From DASWHF01 sp036393295 (GTDB lineage: Bacteria; Pseudomonadota; Gammaproteobacteria; Acidiferrobacterales; UBA6901): a stretch of DNA of 64,000 nt. A model generated the notes under the pieces. It did not search any database. It was given only the letters and a program-made list of their open reading frames with translations, and had not been told where the DNA came from. Where the stretch lies: assembly GCA_036393295.1 (NCBI GenBank), contig DASWHF010000147.1, forward strand, positions 21,161 through 85,160, read 5' to 3'. How positions within the stretch are numbered: position 1 is the first letter of the stretch; every line of letters begins with the position of its first letter. Made by a program: the position numbers and the translations under genes. This document shows positions 30,758 to 38,110 of this stretch, piece after piece.

Positions 30758-33564
30758 GGCGCGCGCTCAGCCTGGCGCTCGCCTGCGCCGCCGCGCTGAC
30801 CGCCTGCGCGACCGGCGGGCGCGACGACGCGATGCGCATCAAGTCGCTGCCGCGCGCCGAGGTCGACATCGATCCCGATGCCCGGATCGAGGGCGGCCGG
30901 GAGAAGGCGATGGCCGGCTACCGCGATTTCCTGCAATCGGCGCCGGACGACCCGCTGCGCGTCGAGGCGCTGCGCCGGCTCGGCGACATGGAAATCGAAT
31001 CCAACGAGGAGCGCGAGCAGCGCCGGGCCGAGACCGGCGCGCGCGCCGCGGGGTCGGCCGACTACCGCCATGCCATCAAGCTCTACGAGGATCTGCTCAA
31101 GGCCTATCCACGCTATCGCGGAAACGACCGCGTGCTCTACCAGCTGGCGCGCGCCTACGAGGGCGCCGGCGATTACGAGCGCGCGCTGCGCGCCCTGGCG
31201 CGTTTGACCACCGAGTACCGCGCCACGCCGCATTTCGACGAGGCGCATTTCCGGCGCGGCGAGATCCTGTTCGTCACCCAGGATTACGGCAAGGCCGAGT
31301 CGGCCTACGCCGAGGTCCTGCGCCAGGGCGAGGGCTCGGCGTTCTTCGAGAAGGCGCAGTACAAGCACGGCTGGGCGCGCTTCAAGCAGGGCCGCTACGA
31401 GGCCGGGCTCGACTCCTTCTTCGGCGTGCTGGACCGCCATTTGCGCAACCGCGATCCCGGCACGCTCACCGGCGACATTCCGGACCTGAGCCGCGGCGAG
31501 CAGGAGCTGCTCGACGATACCTTCCGCGTGGTGAGCCTGAGCCTGTCGTATCTGCATGGCCCCGAGACGATCGTCGCGCTGTTCGAACGGCACGGCGCGC
31601 GCCGCTACGAGTTCCGCGTCTACCAGCGGCTCGGCGATCTTTATCTCAAGCAGGAGCGCATCCAGGACGCCGCCGGCAGCTACAACGCCTTCGTGCGCCG
31701 CTATCCCAACCATCCGCAGGCGCCGTTCTTCCAGCTCAAGGTGGTCGACGCCTACAAGCAGGGCGGCTTCGCGGCGCAATCGCTCGAGGCCAAGAAGGAA
31801 TTCGTGACGCGCTACGGCGTCAAGAGCGAATTCCGGCGGGTCAACACCGAGGCGGCCTACGCGCAGATCCTGCCGGACCTCAAGGCGCAGCTCGAGGAAC
31901 TGGCGCGCCACTACCACGGCAGCGCGCAGAAGTCGAAGCAGCCGGCCGATTACCAGGAGGCGGCGGTCTGGTATCGCACCTGGCTGGAATCCTTCCCCAG
32001 GGATCCGCAGGCGGCGCAGCTCAATTTCCTGCTGGCCGAGATGCTGTTCGAGAGCCGGCAGTTCTTCGAGGCGGCCCAGGAGTACGAGAAGACCGCCTAC
32101 CACTATCCGGCGCACGCCAAGAGCGCCGATGCCGGCTATGCCGCGCTGCTCGCCTACGACGAGCAGGAGAAGCGGCTCGCGTCCGAGGCGCAGCGGGCCT
32201 GGCGGCTGGCGGGCCTCACGAGCGCCGTGCGCTTCGTCGACCGCTTCGGTGCGGACCCGCGCACGCCCGCCGTGCTCACCCGGTCGGCCGAGCGCTATTA
32301 CGCCCTGGGCGCGCCGGAGCAGGCCGGCGAGCTCGCGCAACGCGTGCTGGCGCGCCAGCCCGAGGCGGAAGCCGGCTTGCGCCGCACCGCCTGGACGGTG
32401 GTGGCGCATACCCAGTTCGAGCGCGGCGCCTTCGACCGCGCCGAGGCCGCCTACCAGCAGGCGCTGGCGCTGATGCCGGCCGGCGATCCGGCGCGCGCCG
32501 CCATGACCGAGCGGCTGGCGGCGTCGGTCTACAAGCAGGGCGAGCAGAGCCGCGCGACCGGCGATACGCGCGCCGCGGTCGCGCATTTCCTGCGCGTCGG
32601 CCGGGTCGCGCCGGGATCGCCGGTGCGCGCCACCGCCGAGTACGACGCGGCCGCCGGCCTGATCGCGCTCAAGGACTGGGGCGCGGCGGTGACGGTGCTC
32701 GAAGGCTTCCGCAAGGCCTATCCGAATCACGCCCTGCGCTCCGAGGTAAGTGGCAAGCTCGCGGTCGCCTATTTGGAGAGCGGCCAGCTGCCGCGCGCCG
32801 CCGCCGAGTTCGAGGCGATGGCCGCCGGGCAGACCGATCCGAATCTCAGGCGCGAGGCCTTGTGGCAGGCCGCCGAGCTCTACGACAAGGCCGGCAGTCA
32901 CGGCAGCGCGATCGCCGCCTACCAGCGCTATGCGCGCGAGTTCCCGCGGCCGCTCGAGCCGGCGCTCGAAGCGCGCAGCCGCGTGGCGGAAAGTTATAAA
33001 AAGAACGGCCAGTGGCGCGACTACCAGCAGGCGCTCACGGAGATCGTGCGCGCCGACCAGGGCGCCGGCGGCGAACGCACCGACCGCACGCGTTACCTGG
33101 GCGCGACCGCCGCGCTGACCCTGGCCGAGCCGGCCTACGACGAGTACCGCAAGGTCAAGCTGGTCGAGCCGCTCAAGAAGAGCCTGGCCGTCAAGAAGGA
33201 CAAGATGCAGGCCGCGCTCAAGGCCTACGGCAGCGTCGCCGAGTACGGTGTCGCCGAGGTGGCGACCGCCTCGACCTTCCGCATCGCCGAGATCTATCGC
33301 GATTTCAGCCGGGAGCTGCTCGCCTCGCAGCGCCCCAAGGGCCTGTCGCCCGAGGAGCTGGAGCAGTACGACGTGCTGCTCGAGGAACAGGCCTTTCCGT
33401 TCGAGGAGAAGTCGATCGAGATTCACGAGGTCAATGCCGCGCGCGTGACCCAGGGCATCTACGATCGCTGGGTGAAGGACAGCTTCGCGGCTCTCGGCAA
33501 GCTCAAGCCGGTGCGCTATGCCAAGCCCGAGCGCGGCCCGGAGGTGATCGATGCGATCCGTTGA
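30754..33564 (+). CDS. Large TPR lipoprotein (GltD/AgnA-like)
   Basis: The 936-aa protein has a lipoprotein signal (ALTAC, Cys near 18) and is made almost wholly of TPR/Sel1-like helical hairpins such as VLYQLARAYEGAGDYERALRAL, RVYQRLGDLYLKQERIQDAAGSY and VAYLESGQLPRAAAEFEAM. The N-terminal part KSLPRAEVDIDP and the C-terminal region with FEEKSIEIHEVN are distinctive. A giant TPR lipoprotein next to ExbB/ExbD genes is characteristic of the Agl-Glt core found in delta- and some gammaproteobacteria. It likely scaffolds the complex at the outer membrane. The start overlaps the previous stop, and the gene overlaps the next by 14 bases. Confidence 0.75.
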   Translation: MRRALSLALACAAALTACATGGRDDAMRIKSLPRAEVDIDPDARIEGGREKAMAGYRDFLQSAPDDPLRVEALRRLGDMEIESNEEREQRRAETGARAAGSADYRHAIKLYEDLLKAYPRYRGNDRVLYQLARAYEGAGDYERALRALARLTTEYRATPHFDEAHFRRGEILFVTQDYGKAESAYAEVLRQGEGSAFFEKAQYKHGWARFKQGRYEAGLDSFFGVLDRHLRNRDPGTLTGDIPDLSRGEQELLDDTFRVVSLSLSYLHGPETIVALFERHGARRYEFRVYQRLGDLYLKQERIQDAAGSYNAFVRRYPNHPQAPFFQLKVVDAYKQGGFAAQSLEAKKEFVTRYGVKSEFRRVNTEAAYAQILPDLKAQLEELARHYHGSAQKSKQPADYQEAAVWYRTWLESFPRDPQAAQLNFLLAEMLFESRQFFEAAQEYEKTAYHYPAHAKSADAGYAALLAYDEQEKRLASEAQRAWRLAGLTSAVRFVDRFGADPRTPAVLTRSAERYYALGAPEQAGELAQRVLARQPEAEAGLRRTAWTVVAHTQFERGAFDRAEAAYQQALALMPAGDPARAAMTERLAASVYKQGEQSRATGDTRAAVAHFLRVGRVAPGSPVRATAEYDAAAGLIALKDWGAAVTVLEGFRKAYPNHALRSEVSGKLAVAYLESGQLPRAAAEFEAMAAGQTDPNLRREALWQAAELYDKAGSHGSAIAAYQRYAREFPRPLEPALEARSRVAESYKKNGQWRDYQQALTEIVRADQGAGGERTDRTRYLGATAALTLAEPAYDEYRKVKLVEPLKKSLAVKKDKMQAALKAYGSVAEYGVAEVATASTFRIAEIYRDFSRELLASQRPKGLSPEELEQYDVLLEEQAFPFEEKSIEIHEVNAARVTQGIYDRWVKDSFAALGKLKPVRYAKPERGPEVIDAIR

Positions 33565-34204
33565 CCGCCGCGCGGCCGGGATGCTGGCGCTGCTGCTCGC
33601 GGCGCTGGCCGGCTGCGGCGCGGTCGCGCCGCGGCCAGAGGTCGGCGTAGCCGCTCCGGCGGCGCGCGCGCCGGCCGCCGAGGCGCCGGTCGCCCCGGCG
33701 CTGCGCCAGGAGTACGACCGGGCGCTCGGCCTGATCAAGGCCGGCCGGCTCGCCCAGGCGGAGCCGCGATTGCGCCGACTGGCGGACGAAAACCCCGATC
33801 TGGCGGGACCGCCGGCCAATCTCGGCATCATATACTACCGCCAGGACCGGCTCCTGGAGGCGGAGGAGGCGCTGGCGCGCGCCGCGCGCATCAACCCGCG
33901 CAGCGCGGCAATACAGAACCAGCTCGGCATGGTGCTGCGCGCCGCCGGCCGCTTCGACGCTGCGCGCCAGGCCTATGCCCGGGCCCTGGATATCGACCCC
34001 GGCCACGCCCACGCGCATCTGAACATCGGCATTCTGTACGACCTGTACCTGGCGAAGCCGGACCAGGCGCTCGTTCACTATCAGCGCTACCAGGCCTTGC
34101 AGCCGCGGGAGGATCAGCTGGTCGCCAAGTGGATCTTCGAGCTCAAGCAGCGCAGCCAGACCGCGGGCCAGGGCGCGCGCGGCGTGGCGGGAGGCAAGGG
34201 ATGA
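33551..34204 (+). CDS. TPR lipoprotein (GltE-like)
   Basis: This 217-aa protein has a lipobox LAGC (Cys near 22), a Pro/Ala-rich linker and three to four TPR units (PANLGIIYYRQDRLLEAEEALARA, IQNQLGMVLRAAGRFDAARQAYARA, AHLNIGILYDLYLAKPDQALVHY). The start at 33551 lies 14 bases inside the preceding gene, so they are translationally coupled. It probably binds the larger TPR partner at the outer membrane. Assignment to GltE rests on size, lipoprotein nature and gene order only. Confidence 0.7.
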   Translation: MRSVDRRAAGMLALLLAALAGCGAVAPRPEVGVAAPAARAPAAEAPVAPALRQEYDRALGLIKAGRLAQAEPRLRRLADENPDLAGPPANLGIIYYRQDRLLEAEEALARAARINPRSAAIQNQLGMVLRAAGRFDAARQAYARALDIDPGHAHAHLNIGILYDLYLAKPDQALVHYQRYQALQPREDQLVAKWIFELKQRSQTAGQGARGVAGGKG

Positions 34205-34482
34205 ACAGGCCGTGGACCCGGGCATTGTTGGCCGCCGTACTGGTCGCCGCCGGATCGGCGCGGGCCGAGGATCGCGTCGATCTCGAGGGCACCGCGATCA
34301 TCGGCAACCGCGAGCTGCCGAAGATGCTGTACATCGTGCCGTGGAAGCCGCCGGACCCGGGCGACCTGGTCGGCCGGCCGGTCGAGAGCCTGCTGGACGA
34401 GGCGCTGGCGCCGGTCGATCGCGACGTGTTCCGGCGCCAGGTGGAGTTTCACGGCATGCTCGACGGCGGCGGCGCGAAATAA
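34201..34482 (+). CDS. Small exported protein of unknown function
   Basis: The 93-aa product has a Sec signal (ALLAAVLVAAGSARA) and a short mature part DRVDLEGTAIIGNRELPKMLYIVPWK with no Cys. It overlaps the preceding stop (ATGA) and ends just before a REP. I do not recognise a family with certainty. Position between the TPR lipoprotein and exbB suggests it is a periplasmic component of the same complex. Confidence 0.65.
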   Translation: MNRPWTRALLAAVLVAAGSARAEDRVDLEGTAIIGNRELPKMLYIVPWKPPDPGDLVGRPVESLLDEALAPVDRDVFRRQVEFHGMLDGGGAK

Positions 34483-34488
34483 ATGGAT

Positions 34489-34511
34489 GTAGGCGGGGCT
34501 TCCAGCCCCGC
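34489..34511. repeat. Single REP-like palindrome
   Basis: A 23-base unit starting GTAGGCGGGGC contains the hairpin GCGGGGCT-TCC-AGCCCCGC. It matches the REPIN at 20652-20721 (one mismatch to its second unit). It sits in the 86-base gap between the TPR half and exbB, the only sizeable gap of the cluster, where it may protect or terminate part of the mRNA. Confidence 0.75.
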
Positions 34512-34568
34512 GGGTCGGACCGGTGGTGCGAACGGATCGAACATTGCGATAGTGCGAGGAGAGTGACC

Positions 34569-35216
34569 ATGAGTATGTATACGTCGATCGTGAGTTTTTT
34601 CCAGGAGGGTGGGCTGTTCATGTATCCCATCACGCTGGTGCTGGCCATCGGCGCGGCGGTGGCGGCCGAGCGCTACGTGTATCTGACCCGCTCGAAGTCG
34701 GTGAACCGCAAGCTGTGGGACGAGATCATGCCGATGCTGCGCAGCGGCAAGTACCAGCAGGCCATGAGCATGACCGCCAAGTCGGACGTGGCGATCTCGC
34801 GGATCCTCAATTACGGCCTGGCGCGCATCAAGAGCGCGCGGCGCCGCGAGGACATCGAGGCGGCGATGGAGGAGGGGTTGATGGAGATCGTGCCGCGCCT
34901 CGAGAAGCGCACGCCCTACCTGGCGGCGTTCGCCAACATCGCCACGCTGCTCGGACTGCTCGGCACCATCATCGGCCTGATCCAGGCGTTCACCGCGGTC
35001 GCCAAGGCCGACCCGTCGGTCAAGGCCGAGCTGCTGTCGTCGAGCATCTCGGTCGCCATGAACACCACCGCCTTCGGCCTGATGGTGGCGATCCCACTGC
35101 TGCTGATCTACACCATGCTGCAGTCCAAGACCACCGAGATCGTCGACAGCCTGGAGATGGCGAGCGTCAAGTTCCTCAACATCGTCACCGAGCGCGCCAA
35201 GCCCGAGGGCGGTTAG
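34569..35216 (+). CDS. MotA/TolQ/ExbB proton-channel protein (AglR-like)
   Basis: The 215-aa protein has three membrane segments: residues about 15-35 (GGLFMYPITLVLAIGAAVAAE), then a cytoplasmic loop with MEEGLMEIVPRLEKRTPYLAAFANIATLLGLLGT, then FGLMVAIPLLLIYTML. The LLGLLGTIIGL and NTTAFGLMVAIP motifs are the conserved TolQ/ExbB channel core. GGAG precedes the ATG. With the two downstream ExbD-like proteins it should form a proton-driven stator in the inner membrane that powers the TonB-like gene product and the TPR complex. Confidence 0.9.
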   Translation: MSMYTSIVSFFQEGGLFMYPITLVLAIGAAVAAERYVYLTRSKSVNRKLWDEIMPMLRSGKYQQAMSMTAKSDVAISRILNYGLARIKSARRREDIEAAMEEGLMEIVPRLEKRTPYLAAFANIATLLGLLGTIIGLIQAFTAVAKADPSVKAELLSSSISVAMNTTAFGLMVAIPLLLIYTMLQSKTTEIVDSLEMASVKFLNIVTERAKPEGG

Positions 35217-35744
35217 ATGATACGCTATCGCCGACGCCACCGTGCCCATCCGGACACGGACATGAACATCACCGCCTTCATGAACCTGATGGTGATCCTG
35301 GTGCCGTTCCTGCTGATCACCGCGGTGTTCTCGCGCGTGACCATCCTCGAGCTGAACTTCCCGCCCGCCGCCAGCGCCGCCCCCGATCCCAAGCAGGAGC
35401 TGCGCCTGGAGATCACGATACGCCGCGACGCCCTCGAGATCGGCGAGCGCGCGCGCGGCGTGCTCAAGCGCCTGCCCAAGGGCGGCCAGGGCCATGACAT
35501 CAAGGCGCTGTCGCAGATCCTGATCGGCATCAAGCAGCGCTTCCCGGACAAGCTCGACGCCGCGATCCTGTCGGAGCCGGACACGTCCTATGACGACATC
35601 GTGCAGGTCATGGACGCCGTGCGCCTGGCCGAGATCGTGCAGGGCGGCCAGCTCACCCGGGTCGAGTTGTTCCCGGAGATCTCGATCGGCGACGCCCCGA
35701 CGCGCGGCGCCGCGGCGCCATACAGCGCGGAGCGGCGCTCATGA
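35217..35744 (+). CDS. ExbD/TolR-like protein lacking the channel aspartate
   Basis: The 175-aa protein has one N-terminal membrane helix (MNITAFMNLMVILVPFLL) and a periplasmic domain rich in charged residues. In ExbD/TolR/MotB the helix carries an essential Asp (FxDVM/L). Here the aligned residue is Asn23 (AFMNLMVIL). The start directly abuts the exbB stop. The substitution suggests that this subunit does not conduct protons itself and works with the neighbouring ExbD copy, which keeps the Asp. Position and pairing match AglS/AglQ of the Agl motor. Confidence 0.88.
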   Translation: MIRYRRRHRAHPDTDMNITAFMNLMVILVPFLLITAVFSRVTILELNFPPAASAAPDPKQELRLEITIRRDALEIGERARGVLKRLPKGGQGHDIKALSQILIGIKQRFPDKLDAAILSEPDTSYDDIVQVMDAVRLAEIVQGGQLTRVELFPEISIGDAPTRGAAAPYSAERRS

Positions 35745-36247
35745 AAATGTCGCGCCGCGCGCAGCGCATGGACCGCCACCACAAGCGCAAGCGCCTGCTC
35801 GGTGAGCTGAACATGGTCTCGCTCATGGACATCTTCACCATCCTGGTGTTCTTCCTGCTGGTGAACTCCTCGGACGTCGAGACCCTGCCCAGCACGAAGT
35901 CGGTGCGCCTGCCGGACTCGGTGGCTTCGATGCCGCCGCGCCAGACCGTGGTGGTCGTCGTCAACGATCAGGACATCGTCGTGCAGGGCCGCCGCGTCGC
36001 CTCGGTCGACGCCGTGCTGGGCGGCGGCGACCTGATCGAGCCGCTGCGCACCGAGCTGGACTACCAGACCCGCAAGGCCCTGGGCGGCGGCCAGTCGCGC
36101 GAAGAGGCCGAGGCGCGCGAGATCACGATCATGGGCGACAAGGAGATTCCCTACAAACTGCTGAAGAAGATCATGGTGACCTGCGTGAGCGCCAAGTACG
36201 AGAACATCTCGCTGGCGGTCGTGAGGAAGGCCGGGGACAAGGGGTAG
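35741..36247 (+). CDS. ExbD/TolR-like protein with intact channel aspartate
   Basis: The 168-aa protein starts on the previous stop (ATGA) and has a basic N-terminus, then LNMVSLMDIFTILVFFLLV with Asp30 in the proton-binding position. A periplasmic domain follows (VVVVVNDQDIVVQGRRVAS, ITIMGDKEIPYKLLKKIMVTC). Together with the Asn-variant ExbD and ExbB it probably forms a heteromeric stator. Two different ExbDs per ExbB is the arrangement of AglRQS. Confidence 0.9.
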   Translation: MKMSRRAQRMDRHHKRKRLLGELNMVSLMDIFTILVFFLLVNSSDVETLPSTKSVRLPDSVASMPPRQTVVVVVNDQDIVVQGRRVASVDAVLGGGDLIEPLRTELDYQTRKALGGGQSREEAEAREITIMGDKEIPYKLLKKIMVTCVSAKYENISLAVVRKAGDKG

Positions 36248-36251
36248 GCAC

Positions 36252-37163
36252 GTGCTGGCATATTACCATTCGCCCGATCTGCCGTGGACGCTCGACGCCG
36301 AGAGCGAGGAGCGTTATCGCCGCATCAAGAAACGCATCGCCATTCTATTCCTGGTCCTGGCGGTCCTGATCCCGCTGCTGCCGACACCGGAGCCCGACCG
36401 CCAGCAGGTCGAGGAGGTCCCGCCGCGGCTGGCCAAGCTGCTCATGGAGCAGCGCCAGCCGCCGCCCCCGCCGCCGGTGCACGCGCCGCAGCCCGAGGTC
36501 GGGAAGCCGAAGCCCGCGCCCAAGAAGGTCGAGCCCAAAAAGGAAACCCGGACCGTCGAGCGGGCGCGCGATAAGGCGATGCGCTCCGGCCTGCTGGCGT
36601 TCAAGGACGATCTGGCGGCGCTGCGTTCCGATCCGGCTGTCGAGAGCGTGCGCTCGACGCCGCTCACCCAGGGGGCCAAGACCGCGGCCCGGTCGCCGGA
36701 GCGTTCGATGATCACCTCGGGCGCGGCCCGCGCCAGCGCCGGCATCAATACCGCCGCCTTGAGCCGCGACACCGGCGGCCGGGGCCTGGCCGGCCGCGCC
36801 ACCACCCGGGTCGAGAGCCCGGTCGGCGGCGGCGCGGGAAGCGGCGCGGTGCAGCGCGGCCAGTCCGGCAAGGCCGGCCGCAGCATCGAGGACATCCAGC
36901 TCATCTTCGACAAGAACAAGAGCGCCATCTACGCCTTGTACAACCGCGCGCTGCGCCAGGACCCGACGCTGCAAGGCAAGGTCGTGCTCAAGATCACCAT
37001 CGATCCGTCGGGCCGCGTGACCGCCTGCCAGGTGGTGTCGAGCGAGCTGCGCTCGCCGGACCTCGAACGCAAACTGAGCGCGCGCGTCATGCAGTTCAAC
37101 TTCGGCGCCCGGGACGTCGGGGTGATGGTGGTGACCTATCCGATCGACTTCCTGCCGTCCTGA
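36252..37163 (+). CDS. TonB-like protein with AgmX/PglI C-terminal domain (GltG-like)
   Basis: The 303-aa product begins at GTG 36252. A cytoplasmic N-terminus is followed by one membrane helix (about 28-45, IAILFLVLAVLIPLLP), a Pro/Lys linker (QPPPPPPVHAPQPEVGKPKPAPKK) as in TonB, a low-complexity Gly/Ser/Ala stretch, and a C-terminal domain of about 95 residues (SIEDIQLIFDKNKSAIYALYNRAL through VTYPIDFLPS). This last domain matches the AgmX/PglI C-terminal family of Myxococcus motility proteins. It should couple the ExbBD stator to the periplasmic and outer-membrane TPR components. It is the last gene of the cluster. Confidence 0.8.
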   Translation: MLAYYHSPDLPWTLDAESEERYRRIKKRIAILFLVLAVLIPLLPTPEPDRQQVEEVPPRLAKLLMEQRQPPPPPPVHAPQPEVGKPKPAPKKVEPKKETRTVERARDKAMRSGLLAFKDDLAALRSDPAVESVRSTPLTQGAKTAARSPERSMITSGAARASAGINTAALSRDTGGRGLAGRATTRVESPVGGGAGSGAVQRGQSGKAGRSIEDIQLIFDKNKSAIYALYNRALRQDPTLQGKVVLKITIDPSGRVTACQVVSSELRSPDLERKLSARVMQFNFGARDVGVMVVTYPIDFLPS

Positions 37164-37338
37164 GGGACCGGCGTAAGCGGCGGATTTGTCGGTCATTTCC
37201 CGCAATATCCGGCGGTCGCGGCATGCCGGCGCCGGCAACTCGGCGGCGCCGGCGCGGTCGAAATTGCGGGAGTATGCGATAATTCAATCCATCGTCGGGG
37301 CGCCCGCCGCGCGTACGACACCAAACGTGAGATATCGA

Positions 37339-38064
37339 GTGAAAGATTCCGCTTCATGGTTGCTCAAAATGACGCTGGTCCTGGTTTGCGGCGCGGCGCT
37401 CGCCGACGACGCCCAGCTTCGCAAGTCCCTCACCACGGTGATCCCCGAGGCCAAGATCGGCGAGATCAAGCCGTCGGCGATACCCGGGCTGTACGAGGTC
37501 ACGGTCGACATGCGCACCGTGTATGTCACGGCCGACGGGCGTTACCTGCTGGTCGGGGATCTCATCGACGTCGCCCAACGCGCCAATCTCAGCGAGGTCA
37601 AGCGCAAGAAGCTGGTGGCGGCGGCGATCGACGCGGTCGGCGAGAAGAACATGATCGTCATGGGACCGAAGACCGCCAAGCGCACCATCACCGTGTTCAC
37701 CGACGTCGATTGCCCGTACTGCGCCAAGCTGCATCTCGACGTGCCGGCGCTCAATGCCGGCGGCGTCAAGGTGCGCTATCTGCTGTATCCGCGCAACGGC
37801 ATGGAATCCGAGACCTGGCAGCGCTCGGTGTCGGTGTGGTGCGCGTCCGACCGCGTCAAGGCGGTCGGCATCGCCAAGGCCGGCGGCAAGGTCGAGACCC
37901 GGACTTGCACCAACCCGGTCAAGCGCCACTACGAGCTCGGCCAGAGCATCGGCATCAACGGCACGCCGACCATCGTGCTCGACGACGGCGAGGTCTTGCC
38001 CGGTTATGTGCCGCCGCCGGCGCTGTTGCACGGTCTCGGCCTGCAGGCGGCGACCAAGCCGTGA
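37339..38064 (+). CDS. dsbC: DsbC-like thiol:disulfide interchange protein
   Basis: This 241-aa periplasmic protein has a signal peptide (LLKMTLVLVCGAALA), an N-terminal dimerisation domain (LRKSLTTVIPEAKIGEIKPSAIPGLYEVTVD) and a thioredoxin fold with CPYC at 125-128 and the GINGTPTIVLDDG cis-Pro loop. DsbC/G-type isomerases repair wrong disulfides. GTG 37339 was chosen because it starts the signal peptide; longer upstream frames would add an unlikely tail. The 175-base gap to the previous gene holds no clear terminator, so read-through from the cluster is possible. Cys-rich products of the cluster may be clients. Confidence 0.9.
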   Translation: MKDSASWLLKMTLVLVCGAALADDAQLRKSLTTVIPEAKIGEIKPSAIPGLYEVTVDMRTVYVTADGRYLLVGDLIDVAQRANLSEVKRKKLVAAAIDAVGEKNMIVMGPKTAKRTITVFTDVDCPYCAKLHLDVPALNAGGVKVRYLLYPRNGMESETWQRSVSVWCASDRVKAVGIAKAGGKVETRTCTNPVKRHYELGQSIGINGTPTIVLDDGEVLPGYVPPPALLHGLGLQAATKP

Positions 38065-38110
38065 CCGGTCCGGTCGCCCGCCGCGACCGCTCTCCTTAAA
38101 AGGTCACGGC

